A stretch of 64,000 nt of DNA from Pseudomonadota bacterium. GTDB taxonomy: Bacteria > Pseudomonadota > Gammaproteobacteria > Pseudomonadales > Pseudohongiellaceae. The stretch spans positions 62,001 to 126,000 of the forward strand of contig JAQCBT010000006.1 in assembly GCA_027621405.1 (NCBI GenBank). Direction: 5' to 3'. Shown here piece after piece: positions 10,199 through 19,751 of the stretch (positions within the stretch are counted from its first letter, which is position 1; every line of letters begins with the position of its first letter). The position numbers and the translations under genes were made by a program. The notes beneath the pieces are model-generated. The model saw only the letters and a program-made list of their open reading frames with translations. It searched no databases and had not been told where the DNA came from.

Positions 10199-10254
10199 GA
10201 GAAAATAGGGACAGATTTATTTTTTTAAAAAAATAAATCTGTCCCTATTTTCTC
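10199..10254. repeat. Perfect 28-bp palindrome, copy 1 of a dispersed repeat
   Basis: The arms 10199-10226 and 10227-10254 are exact reverse complements with no loop; the core is GGGACAGATTTATTT. A second copy with shorter A/T runs lies at 28977-29027. Dispersed palindromes with this core resemble the REP/BIME or non-autonomous elements that RAYT or IS200-type transposases move. That link is from memory and is not proved here. It could also act as a bidirectional terminator. Confidence 0.85.
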
Positions 10255-10267
10255 TCTGCGAAGAACC

Positions 10268-10300
10268 AAAAAAACCCTGCCAGGCTCATGCCTGACAGGG
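10268..10300 (-). terminator. Rho-independent terminator downstream of the pho cluster
   Basis: On the minus strand an 11-bp stem with one mismatch (CCCTGTCAGGC ... GCCTGGCAGGG, loop ATGA) is followed by a run of seven T (A-run at 10268-10274). It closes the transcript that includes 10341-11446 and possibly the pst-phoU operon. Confidence 0.85.
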
Positions 10301-10340
10301 CCGAGGAACCGACTACCGAAGTCGACTAGCGCGTGTAATC

Positions 10341-10598
10341 TTAGGTGAGCTGATAGGAGATACTGACTCCCGGAGCGATTGCCTGGGCACTAAAGCTCAC
10401 ATTAAAGGTGCGTCGACTATCGGAGTTGTTCACAACGGTGATCACGATATTGCTGATACCGGTGGCGATACCCTCCAGGCTGCTGATGATTTCCTGGTTG
10501 ATTTCCTCTGTATTGGAGAGATCGGGTGCGGGCACGTCATTGGCAGCCAGTCCCTGGAAGTTGATGGTGTTGCCAATGCCAAAGGTGGAAGTGGTCAC
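10341..10598 (-). pseudogene. C-terminal fragment of a broken gene, unknown family
   Basis: The frame gives 85 residues from a GTG at 10598 but stays open upstream to about 10640, reading SNPQLWDLLISGTV directly into the annotated start. That upstream text looks like real protein, yet it overlaps the end of the preceding frame. The simplest reading is that this is the 3' part of the 10610-11446 gene after a frameshift near 10625-10645. If it is translated alone, the GTG has only AGGAA three to four bases upstream. The sequence is rich in Ser, Thr, Asn and Val and looks like beta structure. No domain is recognised. Confidence 0.5.
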
Positions 10599-10609
10599 GG
10601 TTCCTGAGA

Positions 10610-11335
10610 TTAACAGATCCCAGAGCTGTGGATTGCTGCCGCCGCGAGCGCCCTACGCTTCTCCTCGAGAAAGGCGGCAACCGCAGCCATCTCCTGCTCT
10701 GGCAGGCTTCCCGACAGACTAAAGTAGGCATTGTCCAGCGCCCGCAACTGTGACTCCAGTTTATCGACGACCCCACCCATGGCGAGTCCATCCGGACTTG
10801 TCAGTGCATAGGTTTCGTAAAACAGCGTGTCCAGTACCAGCCTGCGATCGGCATCACCCAGTTCTGGAATTTCCAATTCCAGCTGCGAGACGCTGGCCAG
10901 GTCGAAATCGCTGCGCGCCCTGCTCTCCAGGGTTGTCTCCAACAGTGTCAGTTCATCGCTGTCCAGCAGCGGGGCGAGACTGTCGAGGACGTGATTGGGA
11001 TTTTGCAAGCTGCTGGCATCTTCTTCGGATATTTCGCCACGCTCCATGGCGGCTGCGAGCAAATGAATTTCCGAGTAGGCTGTTTCCAGGGCTTCTGTCA
11101 GCATTTGTTGCCGTGCCACAGGCGCATCAAGAGTCTCGAAGAACGCGGCAAACTCCTCGGACACTTCCCGGGAGATCGATTGTTCCAGTTGCCCTGATAA
11201 TGATCCTTCCAATGTAAGAAAGACCTCTTCAAGTAACTGCTCACGATTCAGGCTCGTGCCCGCTACCCGTCGAGATGGTAATGCGCTGCGCCCCAACAGG
11301 GGCTGATCATTACTGCTGCCGGGTGTTGATGGCAA
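10610..11335 (-). CDS. Unknown protein, N-terminus apparently lost to a stop codon
   Basis: From a TTG at 11335 the frame gives 241 residues, mostly helical and acidic, with no recognised domain. Upstream in the same frame lies a typical membrane anchor (LLLVLVAIAVWLTLAPA), preceded by MNTQ from an ATG at 11446. A single TGA at 11432-11434 separates MNTQ from the anchor. One base change would restore a normal signal-anchored protein. At the other end, a frame change near 10630 would join it to the 85-residue fragment. It follows phoU by 74 bases on the same strand and ends at the terminator at 10268, so it may belong to the phosphate transcript. It could be a pseudogene or carry sequence errors. 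Confidence 0.55.
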   Translation of the reverse strand: MPSTPGSSNDQPLLGRSALPSRRVAGTSLNREQLLEEVFLTLEGSLSGQLEQSISREVSEEFAAFFETLDAPVARQQMLTEALETAYSEIHLLAAAMERGEISEEDASSLQNPNHVLDSLAPLLDSDELTLLETTLESRARSDFDLASVSQLELEIPELGDADRRLVLDTLFYETYALTSPDGLAMGGVVDKLESQLRALDNAYFSLSGSLPEQEMAAVAAFLEEKRRALAAAAIHSSGIC

Positions 11336-11519
11336 TCTGGCAACATCGGCAACGCTGTCGGATTCAGGCAGAGATGCTGGAGCAAGAGTCAGCCAGACCG
11401 CGATGGCGACCAGAACAAGCAGCAGTACTGTTCATTGTGTATTCATGCAGCGGACAATATACCGCTGGCTACTGGAGCAATACCAGTGTCAGAGAGAATG
11501 GGAGCAGGAGGCCAGCAAT

Positions 11520-12251
11520 CTAGCCGGAGAGTTTATGCTTGATGTCGCTGAGCTTTTCGTGACGAATATCGGTGCCAGCCACCATGTAGACCACGTGCTC
11601 GCAGATATTCTTCGCATGATCACCGATGCGCTCCATGGCGCGCAATGCCCATAGCACGTGGAGGATACGGGTAATGCTCGATGGTTCTTCCATCATATAA
11701 GTTACGGTGGAGCGCATGGCGATTGCATATTCGGTGTCGACATTGGAATCTTCACTCACCACACGCAGGGCCGCGTCGGCATCGTAACGCACGAATGCAT
11801 CGAGAGCCATATTCACCATACGCTGCACCTTTACGCCGAGGGTGCGAAACTCCACGATACCTTCCGGGAAATCGCCGTCCTCACTCACCTTGATCGCAGC
11901 CTTGGCAATCTTGGAAGATTCGTCGCCGATGCGTTCCAGGTCCCGAATGGCCTTGATGATAGCCAGCACCAGGCGCAGGTCCCTCGCCGCAGGCTGGCGT
12001 CGGGCTATGATCAGGTTGCATTCCTCGTCAATCTTCACCTCCATGGCGTCGATCTGGTCATCACCCTGCACAACCCGCGCGGCCTCACCGCTATCGACCT
12101 CAATCAGTGCGTTGAGGGCATCGCCTAGTTGCTTCTCGACCAAACCACCCATTTCCAGCATGTGCTTCCTGACTTCTTCGAGGTCGGAATTGAACTGCCG
12201 GGAGATGTGGTGGCCATGACTATCGGCACTGGAGTTCATTAAAATATCCAT
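11520..12251 (-). CDS. phoU: Phosphate signalling regulator PhoU
   Basis: The 243-residue cytosolic protein has two PhoU three-helix repeats. Each has the conserved metal-site pattern: AIIKAIRDLERIGDESSKIA near residue 95 and LWALRAMERIGDHAKNICEHV near residue 200. PhoU links the Pst transporter to the PhoR kinase and represses the Pho regulon when phosphate is plentiful. It is the last clear member of the pstSCAB-phoU order, 68 bases after pstB. An in-frame ATG four codons downstream is an alternative start. No phoB or phoR is in the window. Confidence 0.95.
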   Translation of the reverse strand: MDILMNSSADSHGHHISRQFNSDLEEVRKHMLEMGGLVEKQLGDALNALIEVDSGEAARVVQGDDQIDAMEVKIDEECNLIIARRQPAARDLRLVLAIIKAIRDLERIGDESSKIAKAAIKVSEDGDFPEGIVEFRTLGVKVQRMVNMALDAFVRYDADAALRVVSEDSNVDTEYAIAMRSTVTYMMEEPSSITRILHVLWALRAMERIGDHAKNICEHVVYMVAGTDIRHEKLSDIKHKLSG

Positions 12252-12319
12252 AGGGTTGAACGAAGTTCCATCTATAGTAGTACGGCTATATGACGGTTAT
12301 CGTTCAGTCTGCTGCAAAA

Positions 12320-13150
12320 TTAACCGTAACGACCGGTTATGTAGTCTTCTGTCTTTCTTTTTGACGGATTGGTAAAAAGAGTATCGGTGGAGTCGTATTC
12401 GATCAGGCTGCCCATGTCCATGAAAGCGGCATAGTCGGATACCCTGGCGGCCTGCTGCATGTTATGGGTAACAATAAGAATAGTATATTTGCGCCTCAAT
12501 TCATTGATGAGTTCTTCAATCTTCAGGGTCGAAATAGGATCCAGTGCGGAAGCCGGTTCGTCCAGCAACAAGACTTCGGGCTCGACTGCGATGGTCCTGG
12601 CGATAACCAGTCGTTGTTGCTGGCCTCCAGATAACTCCAGGGCGTTTCTGTCGAGGCGGTCTTTCACCTCGTCCCAGAGCGCGGCCGCTCGCAGTGAATT
12701 TTCGACGATCTCATCCAGCACCCGGCGCGACTTCATGCCCTGAATTCGCAAGCCATAGGCCACATTGTCGTAGATCGACTTGGGGAAGGGATTCGGCTTC
12801 TGGAATACCATACCTACCCGGCGTCGCAAATTGGCGACATCGATTCTCTTGGCGTAGATGTTCTCACCATCGATGCGAATCTTGCCATCTATCTGGCAAT
12901 CATCGATGAGGTCATTCATGCGGTTAAAACAGCGCAGCAGGCTCGATTTCCCGCAACCGCTGGGTCCAATAAACGCAGTTACCTTGTTACGCGGAATATC
13001 GAGAGTAATATTCTTGAGCGCGTGGACATCCCTGGCGTAATAAAGGTTCAGGTCTTTAATTTCTATGCAGGTCTCCAGGGAATCATCGTCTGATAGAGAT
13101 GCGCCCTGTTCCTGTTGACTGGCTGCTGCCAGTTCTTCATCTGCATTCAT
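12320..13150 (-). CDS. pstB: Phosphate ABC transporter ATP-binding protein PstB
   Basis: The 276-residue ATPase drives phosphate uptake through PstCA. Walker A is GPSGCGKSS near residue 63, the signature LSGGQQQRL near 173 and Walker [13 protein letters not shown] near 194, with the switch His in IVTHNMQQ. There is an acidic, low-complexity N-terminal extension of about 25 residues before the ABC domain. It lies between pstA (57 bases upstream) and phoU on the same strand. Confidence 0.97.
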   Translation of the reverse strand: MNADEELAAASQQEQGASLSDDDSLETCIEIKDLNLYYARDVHALKNITLDIPRNKVTAFIGPSGCGKSSLLRCFNRMNDLIDDCQIDGKIRIDGENIYAKRIDVANLRRRVGMVFQKPNPFPKSIYDNVAYGLRIQGMKSRRVLDEIVENSLRAAALWDEVKDRLDRNALELSGGQQQRLVIARTIAVEPEVLLLDEPASALDPISTLKIEELINELRRKYTILIVTHNMQQAARVSDYAAFMDMGSLIEYDSTDTLFTNPSKRKTEDYITGRYG

Positions 13151-13207
13151 TACGCCTGGTTCCAGTGTGGGTACCGGTTCGTTGATTCTTGCTCAAGCCG
13201 GGAAAGA

Positions 13208-14893
13208 TTATACATCCAGTGTCTTGTACTTCTCGCGCAGACGGTTGCGAAGCGCCGCTGCGGCAAAATTCAGGGTGGCAATGACGATTACCAGCAGCAG
13301 TGCGGTGGCAAACACCAACGGCCTGGCAGCTTCAATGTTGGGACTCTGAAATCCCACATCATAGATATGGTAACCGAGATGCATGAATTTTTGGTCCAGA
13401 TGGACATAGGGATAGATGCCGTTTACCGGGAGAGCCGGAGCCAACTTCACCACCCCTACCAGCATGAGGGGGGCCACTTCCCCAGCCGCACGGGCCACCG
13501 CGAGAATCAGCCCGGTCATCATGGCCGGGCTCGCCATAGGGAAAATCACCTGCACGATGGTCTCGAACTTGGTCGCCCCCAGGGCCAGGCTCCCCTCTCG
13601 CAGGCTGCGCGGAATGCGGGCGAGTCCCTCCTCCGTTGCCACGATCACCACGGGCACCGTTAACAGCGCGAGGGTTAACGACGCCCACAACAAGCCTGGC
13701 GTGCCAAAAGTAGGGGCAGGCAAGGCTTCAGGGTAGAAGGCCTGGTCGATTTCACCACCGACAAAGTAGATGAAAAAACCGAGGCCGAACACGCCGTAAA
13801 CAATGGAAGGCACACCGGCGAGATTATTTACCGCTATGCGTATCAAGCGAGTGAGGAATCCCTGGTGTGCGTATTCCCTCAAATAGATGGCGGCGACGAC
13901 TCCAAACGGGGTCACGAAGACCGACATCAGTAGCACCATCACCACCGTGCCGAAGATTGCTGGAAAAATTCCGCCCTCGGTATTTGCCTCGCGGGGCTCT
14001 GTTGTCAGAAACTCTGCCAGCTTCTCGAAATAGACGCCCAGCTTCGCCACCACCCCCATGGCATTGGGTCGGTAGGCTCGCACGATATCTGCCAGGAAAA
14101 TGGTAACCGCGACACCGTTGGCAGCTTCGAATTGGGCAGTGTCTCTTTCCAGGTCACGGTACAGGGCATTGAGTTGCGACTGTACTGCCTCGAACTCGAG
14201 GAGCAGGGTCTGCCGCTCCGCGCGTATCGTTGAGATAATTTCAGCGCTGTTGTTACCTTCCAGTTGCAGTCGCCGCTCTCCCAGACGCAGCTGCTCCATG
14301 CTCCAGTTGATGCGCGCGATCTCGCCATCCTCTATGGCATTGATCTCGGCATGTATCGCTTCGGTTCTCTGTAAACGGCGCTGCAATTCTTCGAAGGGAT
14401 CCGCGACCGCCAGGGTCTGCCCGTTTTCCTGTAGAGACTGTAAACGACCATAAAAGTCGCTCCACTCCCTTCGCTCCAGCACTGTGATGTCTTCGGGCCA
14501 GGATTGCTCCGAAAGGTACTGGGGGAATATCCAGCCGAAGTCTGCGCTGCCGAGATCCCGATTACCAAAGCGGATCAATTGTCGCTGCAGGATTTCCTGG
14601 TCTGCATTCAACAACAATCCACTTCCCTGCAGTCGTGCAGACTCGGTTTCTTCGCTGCTGATAATTTCCCCGATGATCTCTACTGGCTCTTCGATACCAT
14701 CGGCCGTCGGCAGTGTGTAGACTGCACGCATCACATCGCGAGGCCAGAAATGGCTCAGGCCATTGACTCCAAGTATGACCAGCAAACCAAACAGCATTAG
14801 CACACTGATGGTCACTGCACCCGCGTTAAACCAGATCCAGGGCGTCCCATCTCGTAGCCAAATTTGAAACTTGCTGAGCTTTTGCTTCTTCAT
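13208..14893 (-). CDS. pstA: Phosphate ABC transporter permease PstA, long form
   Basis: The 561-residue inner-membrane protein has one N-terminal helix (about 18-45), a large periplasmic insertion (about 50-310) that contains coiled-coil-like text (residues 160-245), and the conserved permease domain in the C-terminal part with the EAA-type loop EEGLARIPRSLREGSLALGAT. Pseudomonas-type PstA proteins share this long form, while E. coli PstA has 296 residues. It overlaps pstC by four bases (ATGA), so the two permeases are made together. Confidence 0.94.
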   Translation of the reverse strand: MKKQKLSKFQIWLRDGTPWIWFNAGAVTISVLMLFGLLVILGVNGLSHFWPRDVMRAVYTLPTADGIEEPVEIIGEIISSEETESARLQGSGLLLNADQEILQRQLIRFGNRDLGSADFGWIFPQYLSEQSWPEDITVLERREWSDFYGRLQSLQENGQTLAVADPFEELQRRLQRTEAIHAEINAIEDGEIARINWSMEQLRLGERRLQLEGNNSAEIISTIRAERQTLLLEFEAVQSQLNALYRDLERDTAQFEAANGVAVTIFLADIVRAYRPNAMGVVAKLGVYFEKLAEFLTTEPREANTEGGIFPAIFGTVVMVLLMSVFVTPFGVVAAIYLREYAHQGFLTRLIRIAVNNLAGVPSIVYGVFGLGFFIYFVGGEIDQAFYPEALPAPTFGTPGLLWASLTLALLTVPVVIVATEEGLARIPRSLREGSLALGATKFETIVQVIFPMASPAMMTGLILAVARAAGEVAPLMLVGVVKLAPALPVNGIYPYVHLDQKFMHLGYHIYDVGFQSPNIEAARPLVFATALLLVIVIATLNFAAAALRNRLREKYKTLDV

Positions 14894-17217
14894 AACACGT
14901 TATATCTACTGCGTAACCGCTGCCTCACCACCTCGGCAATCGTGTTCACGAAAAAGGTAAATACAAAAAGGACCAGGGCAGCCAGGAACAGGATTCGGTA
15001 ATGGCTGCTGTCAACCTCAGACTCTGGAATCTCTACCGCTATATTCGCAGCCAGTGTACGCATTCCCTCAAACAGATTAATGTCCATGATTGGCGTATTG
15101 CCCGTGGCCATGAGCACGATCATGGTTTCGCCCACTGCACGTCCCATGCCTACCATGAGGGCACTGAAGATACCGGGACTGGCGGTGGGCAGAACGACCC
15201 GATACAGACTTTGCCAGGGCGTTGCACCCAGGGCCTGAGAACCATAAGACAATTGTTGTGGAACATTAAAAATAGCGTCTTCCGCTATGGAAAATATAGT
15301 CGGGATGACCGCGAAACCCATCGCCAGCCCCACCACCATGGCATTACGCTGGTCATAGGAAACCCCCAGTTCATCGCTCAACCAGTTTCTCAGGTCACCG
15401 CCAAAGAACAGACTCTCCATCGGTGTGGCCAACACTACCGCCATCCAACAGAAGAACAGAACGACCGGCACAAGCATCACCGCCTCCCAACCATCGGGCA
15501 GATATTCACCGAGGGATCTTGGCAAGTACATCCATAGCAGACTCGCTGCCACGATACCGAGGGGCAACAGAACTACGATGCTGAATACCGAGAGCAGGTG
15601 CTCTTCTACCAGAGGTGCCAACCATAGCCCGGCAAGGAAACCAAGCACCACGGTGGGCAGGGCCTCCATGAGTTCGACCAGAGGTTTAACCTTGCGCCGC
15701 AGACGTGGCGCCATGAAGTAGCCCGTGTAGATTGCGCCACACACAGCGAGCGGTGCCGCCAACAACATCGCAAAGAAAGCCGCCTTGAAGGTGCCAAAGG
15801 TCAACGGCATCAGGGAATATTTAGGCTCAAAGTCATTGCTGGCTGCCGAAGATTGCCAGATATAGTCGGGCTCCGAATAACCCTCATACCAGACTCGTTC
15901 CCACAACGCAGACCAGGATATCTCCGGATGGGGATTATCCAGGCGCCATGCGTGAAGCTTTCCATCAGTGCTCTCTAGCAACAGGGCATTACCGCGTGGA
16001 GCAACGGCCATCGCCACCGCTCCCGCCTGCAACAAATCACCTTCGAATACCGCGCGGCTTGCCGTGGTATTGAATATGCGCACAGATCCAGTGGCATCTG
16101 TAGTCACGAAATTCTTGCGCCGCCACTCACCAGTAATACTCACGATGGGAGAATCGCTCCCGCCAAAGCTGCGTACCTGCTGCAACTGGTTACCATTTTC
16201 GTCGCGTACCAGGAACCATTGCGAAGTCTCACCACGATCTGATGAGATCAGCAGCGATACACCGCCTAGCAGGAAACGTGCATCCACAAGGTTTGCTCCC
16301 TGAGGCAGAAGATTGGCGCGTGCAACCTCCGCCACTGACCCATCCCTGAACGCTGAAGCAAGATCAAAAACCCTGACTGCTCCGCGTCTGTCAATCGCCA
16401 GCAGCCAGCGCAGATCCCCATCCAGCAACAACTGGTTTGCGGGAGGCACCAGTTCAGGCAAGGTGATCTGGCTCAGGTTGTAGACCGGACTGGCATCCGG
16501 ATCGAAGGCACCGAGCAGGTTTTGTTGCCGTGCACCTCGCAGTAGTACAACGTCTCCCGCAGCATTTGATAGCGCAGCGAGGAATTGCTCTCCCCGACTG
16601 CCCACAGCAATCTGGGTCACCGGCTCGTTATCATAAACTAACAGAGGCTGTTCACCCGCAGGATAGGTATAGCTGGGGGTAACAATCCTGGAATTGTCCA
16701 CGGTGCTGAAACTGGTGTCATATTCCTGCTCTACCAGCAGCATCTCGCCGCTTTCCAGGCCGAGCGCCAGCAATCCACTCTCAGCGCTGTCCGAGGCAAA
16801 ACTGGAGATCGTCGCTGATGTCGGCAGGTTTAAGCGCTCACTGCTTGCCAGCACGCCAGTGTCTAATTCGAAGAAATGGAAAACGCCTTCCGCATCGAGC
16901 CGCATGGCCATGCCGGCCTGCTCTTCGATACTTAACTGCAAGGTGGGTACGCCGGGATTACCGGGCCGGTCATAGCTGCCTCGAGCTTCCACACTGGCGC
17001 CACTGAACAGGGGCATTACTTCCTGCACCAGGTAGATGAATATCAGTAACAGTATGACGATGATGCCAATGCCACCGAGTGAGATGGTGGTCCGGGCAAA
17101 GTGATCCACCGCATAACGCATGTTCCGCGTTCGCCTGAGTGATTCGTTGGATAATTCTTCCCGTGCAGTGGGCTCTTGGCTATCCAGCTCTTCTTGTTGT
17201 TCTTGTTTTACTTCCAT
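14890..17217 (-). CDS. pstC: Phosphate ABC transporter permease PstC, long form
   Basis: The 775-residue protein has an acidic cytosolic N-terminus, one helix (about 45-68) and a periplasmic domain of roughly 360 residues whose repeating hydrophobic strands look like a beta propeller (about 75-440). The C-terminal permease part (about 475-770) carries the loop AEDAIFNVPQQLSYGSQALGAT. E. coli PstC has 319 residues; long forms occur in Pseudomonas and relatives. Together with PstA it forms the phosphate channel, and the large outer domains may contact the binding protein or the cell wall. It is separated from pstS by about 220 bases, so it may have its own promoter. Confidence 0.93.
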   Translation of the reverse strand: MEVKQEQQEELDSQEPTAREELSNESLRRTRNMRYAVDHFARTTISLGGIGIIVILLLIFIYLVQEVMPLFSGASVEARGSYDRPGNPGVPTLQLSIEEQAGMAMRLDAEGVFHFFELDTGVLASSERLNLPTSATISSFASDSAESGLLALGLESGEMLLVEQEYDTSFSTVDNSRIVTPSYTYPAGEQPLLVYDNEPVTQIAVGSRGEQFLAALSNAAGDVVLLRGARQQNLLGAFDPDASPVYNLSQITLPELVPPANQLLLDGDLRWLLAIDRRGAVRVFDLASAFRDGSVAEVARANLLPQGANLVDARFLLGGVSLLISSDRGETSQWFLVRDENGNQLQQVRSFGGSDSPIVSITGEWRRKNFVTTDATGSVRIFNTTASRAVFEGDLLQAGAVAMAVAPRGNALLLESTDGKLHAWRLDNPHPEISWSALWERVWYEGYSEPDYIWQSSAASNDFEPKYSLMPLTFGTFKAAFFAMLLAAPLAVCGAIYTGYFMAPRLRRKVKPLVELMEALPTVVLGFLAGLWLAPLVEEHLLSVFSIVVLLPLGIVAASLLWMYLPRSLGEYLPDGWEAVMLVPVVLFFCWMAVVLATPMESLFFGGDLRNWLSDELGVSYDQRNAMVVGLAMGFAVIPTIFSIAEDAIFNVPQQLSYGSQALGATPWQSLYRVVLPTASPGIFSALMVGMGRAVGETMIVLMATGNTPIMDINLFEGMRTLAANIAVEIPESEVDSSHYRILFLAALVLFVFTFFVNTIAEVVRQRLRSRYNVL

Positions 17218-17437
17218 AGTGGGACATCATTCGCTGAAGATCGGCGATTGCCCATGCCGATTATCAGAAACTTTCTATTTTTCAGGACTGACCAGTTGAC
17301 CGCTACCAATTATTGCAATGGTTTGTCCGTCTGGTCATCAATCACCTGGATTCGTTAAAAAAGGCTTAGTCCGCTTGAACCAAACCTTCTCGCTTTCGTG
17401 CCGGGGGCCGTATTGACGAATTAATTGGACCCCTGAT

Positions 17438-18412
17438 TCATAATCCCAGGTTTCTTCGCGCCACCTCAACAACCCGTGATGGCAGTGGAATATAACCATC
17501 TCTCTCCACCACCGCCTGACCTGCGGTCGACAGGATGAGTTTCAGGAACTCTTCCTCCAGTGGTGGCAGCTCGCGATTGGGTTCCTTGTTGATGTAGACA
17601 TAGAGAAAGCGCGCGAGAGGATAAGATCCAGCAAGGGCATTCTCTGCACTCACTTCAACAAAGGGTGAATCCGCATTGCGAGCAAGAGGTACCGCGCGCA
17701 CGCTGGATGTCAGGTAGCCAATACCAGAGTAACCGATTCCATTGATGGAAGCGCCAACCGCTTGCACTACTGAAGCCGAACCCGGCTGCTCGTTGACGTT
17801 GCTCTTGAAGTCTCCACCACACAGGGCCACTTCCTTGAAGTAGCCATAGGTACCAGAAACTGAATTGCGGCCAAACAACTGGATATTGCGTCTCTGCCAG
17901 GGTTCGGGTAGCGAAAGGTCTCCCCAGGATTGGATCGACTGCCGCAGTCCACACCGTTGATTGGAAGAGAATATGGCATCGACCTGCGCGAGTGTAAGGC
18001 CCTGCAATGGATTGTCGATGTGGACATAGACTGCCAGGGCATCGATCGCCACGGGCACCGCGGTCGGCTTGTAGCCATAGCGGGATTCGAAGGCTTCGAT
18101 CTCGTTATCCTTCATCTCCCGGCTAACGGGCCCAATGTTGGCCGTGCGCTCCGTGAGTGCCGGGGGTGCCGTTGAAGAACCGGCGGCCTGGATCTGGATG
18201 TTTACGTTGGGGTATACCCGCTTGAATTCTTCACCCCAGAGAATCATCAAGTTAGCCAGGGTATCGGAACCCACGCTGGAGAGATTGCCGGAAATACCAC
18301 GCACCGGCTGGTAATCCGGAATCGCAAAATCAGACTCAGCCGCCACCCCCCCTACCCCATGCAGGACCAAGAATAGAAGGATGAAAAAACCGGGCAGTTG
18401 CCTGCGCAGCAT
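17438..18412 (-). CDS. pstS: Phosphate-binding protein PstS
   Basis: The 324-residue periplasmic protein has a signal peptide (residues 1-25, ending VAAES). Ligand-loop motifs of the PstS family are visible: [11 protein letters not shown] near residue 47, [12 protein letters not shown] near 78, NIGPVSREM near 92 and [12 protein letters not shown] near 185. The ATG at 18412 is chosen because GGAG lies seven bases upstream and the signal peptide fits; the frame is open to a TTG at 18490. It is the first gene of the pst-phoU cluster. A lone TGTCAT half-site lies upstream, but no full Pho box. Confidence 0.92.
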   Translation of the reverse strand: MLRRQLPGFFILLFLVLHGVGGVAAESDFAIPDYQPVRGISGNLSSVGSDTLANLMILWGEEFKRVYPNVNIQIQAAGSSTAPPALTERTANIGPVSREMKDNEIEAFESRYGYKPTAVPVAIDALAVYVHIDNPLQGLTLAQVDAIFSSNQRCGLRQSIQSWGDLSLPEPWQRRNIQLFGRNSVSGTYGYFKEVALCGGDFKSNVNEQPGSASVVQAVGASINGIGYSGIGYLTSSVRAVPLARNADSPFVEVSAENALAGSYPLARFLYVYINKEPNRELPPLEEEFLKLILSTAGQAVVERDGYIPLPSRVVEVARRNLGL

Positions 18413-18869
18413 GGCGAGTCTCCGGACTGCAATGCGGAACGAGAGGAAAACGACGCGAACAGAAAACGATAGCAGTAGCATATTGCGCAATTATGACATT
18501 TTTACGCCCTGAATTGGGATTTATGGCGCTAAATTACCTTAAGTGGGAAGTTACTGCGCTTATCTCACCCATAAAATTCCCTAACTTGTTTCAGGACTAC
18601 CGCTTGGGGATTTTCGCCAAGCCTTGGCCAGATTCACAATTCCCGCCGCCCTTTCGTTATCCTGGACAGTGGACTGCCCTGGGTCAGATGCCCCACAGGC
18701 CCCATAAACCGGGCTCTTTAACCTGATACGTGAAATTTCCCTGGCCTTGGCGCAATAGTTGCAACCTCCAAGTGCTGATAAAGAGTCAAACGGTGATGGT
18801 GAGGCCAGTCGCCAGGATCGCAGGACCAGAACAAAGCCAGCGGAAGACATTTCCCCCAGGAGAGATAGC
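18413..18869. other. Divergent intergenic region between pstS and the 2TM gene
   Basis: This 457-base region must contain the promoters of both outward-facing genes. The first 140 bases near pstS are AT-richer and include TGTCATAATT on the minus strand (about 18487-18497), a possible half of a PhoB site. I found no convincing gene, hairpin or repeat. Confidence 0.5.
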
Positions 18870-19727
18870 ATGCAGGATTCCGAATTTACCGACCCTTCAG
18901 AATCCAGGGACAAAGGCCCTAACGAGGACAGGTCGGAAGATGCCAGCAAACGCCGCTACAGCAGCGAAGAAGTGGCAGACATCATTCGACTCAGCCTGAA
19001 AGACGAGACTCGACATGCAGACAACAGTGTGGATTACGAAGAATTACTCGCCATCGCCAGGGAAGTCGGAGTGGACGCGGAGAATGTGGACCGTGCCGTG
19101 CATCTTCTGGAGGAAGAACAATCCGCCCGCGACAAGGAGAAATACCTGTGGTCCCGGTTTCGTACCCACTGCATTCTCTTCATCGGGGTTAACCTGTTCT
19201 GCATAGCTATCAACGTGCTCGGCAGTTCAGACACGTTCTGGTCCATGTACCTGTTGTTCGGCTGGGGCCTGTTCCTGCTGGGGCATTACGCTGGTCTGCT
19301 GTATGCACCACAATTCGTGGAACTGGCCATGGAACGCACCCAGAGCATGGCCAACAGCAAATATCAGGAATTCTTTGCCGATGATGGCATTGTAGGGTTC
19401 ACGCTGGGTGATCCCATGGGTCTGACAGAAACCAAGGGCCTGGTGTCGCTCGAAGACAATAATCTGCTTATCGAATACCAGACCCTGGACTCCATGCTGG
19501 GGGTCTGGAAGTCGCGGGTGAAAGTCGTGGAAGTACCCCTGGCCGACATCACCGCTGTACGCCCGGAGCGCAAGCTGTGGTCAATGGATCTCGTCGTGCA
19601 AGGGAAGAACATGCGTGCACTGCGCAATGCACCGGGCAGCGTGGGTGGTACCTTGAGGCTCAAGATCAATCGTCAATCCCAGACCGCCGCAAACCGCCTG
19701 GCACAGGAGCTGAAAGCCTGCCTCTAG
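18870..19727 (+). CDS. 2TM domain protein with PH-like C-terminus
   Basis: The 285-residue protein has an acidic N-terminus and a helical segment RYSSEEVADIIRLSLKDE...DYEELLAIAREVGVD (about 28-70). Two adjacent helices follow at about 105-125 and 130-155 in the 2TM-domain pattern (LWSRFRTHCILFIGVNLFCI). The last 110 residues look like a bacterial PH-like domain. Such proteins are inner-membrane proteins of unknown role. The ATG at 18870 is preceded by AGGAG at seven bases; the frame is open 37 codons further upstream without support. It is convergent with the MscS gene, 24 bases away. Confidence 0.78.
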   Translation: MQDSEFTDPSESRDKGPNEDRSEDASKRRYSSEEVADIIRLSLKDETRHADNSVDYEELLAIAREVGVDAENVDRAVHLLEEEQSARDKEKYLWSRFRTHCILFIGVNLFCIAINVLGSSDTFWSMYLLFGWGLFLLGHYAGLLYAPQFVELAMERTQSMANSKYQEFFADDGIVGFTLGDPMGLTETKGLVSLEDNNLLIEYQTLDSMLGVWKSRVKVVEVPLADITAVRPERKLWSMDLVVQGKNMRALRNAPGSVGGTLRLKINRQSQTAANRLAQELKACL

Positions 19728-19737
19728 AGGCAGGCTT
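19714..19737. terminator. 24-bp perfect palindrome over the 2TM stop codon
   Basis: The sequence AAGCCTGCCTC and its reverse complement meet at TAGA, which contains the TAG stop. Neither strand has a T-tract after the stem, so it is at best a weak bidirectional terminator between two convergent genes. Confidence 0.35.
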
Positions 19738-19751
19738 GGGTAACCTGCGGG

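Larger units (their letters stand above)
10012..10340. other. Non-coding region rich in inverted repeats
   Basis: This 329-base gap holds, in order: the leader and presumed promoter of the metallopeptidase (10012-10110); a 7-bp inverted repeat TTGCACC/GGTGCAA (10146-10164); a 9-bp hairpin TTTTCTCGG/CCGAGAAAA (10183-10205); the long palindrome at 10199-10254, which overlaps that hairpin; and a terminator (10268-10300). I see no gene. Confidence 0.7.

Noticed and set aside
18487..18505. Possible Pho box upstream of pstS
   Set aside because: Only one half-site (TGTCAT) is present; the second 7-mer at 11-base spacing does not match.
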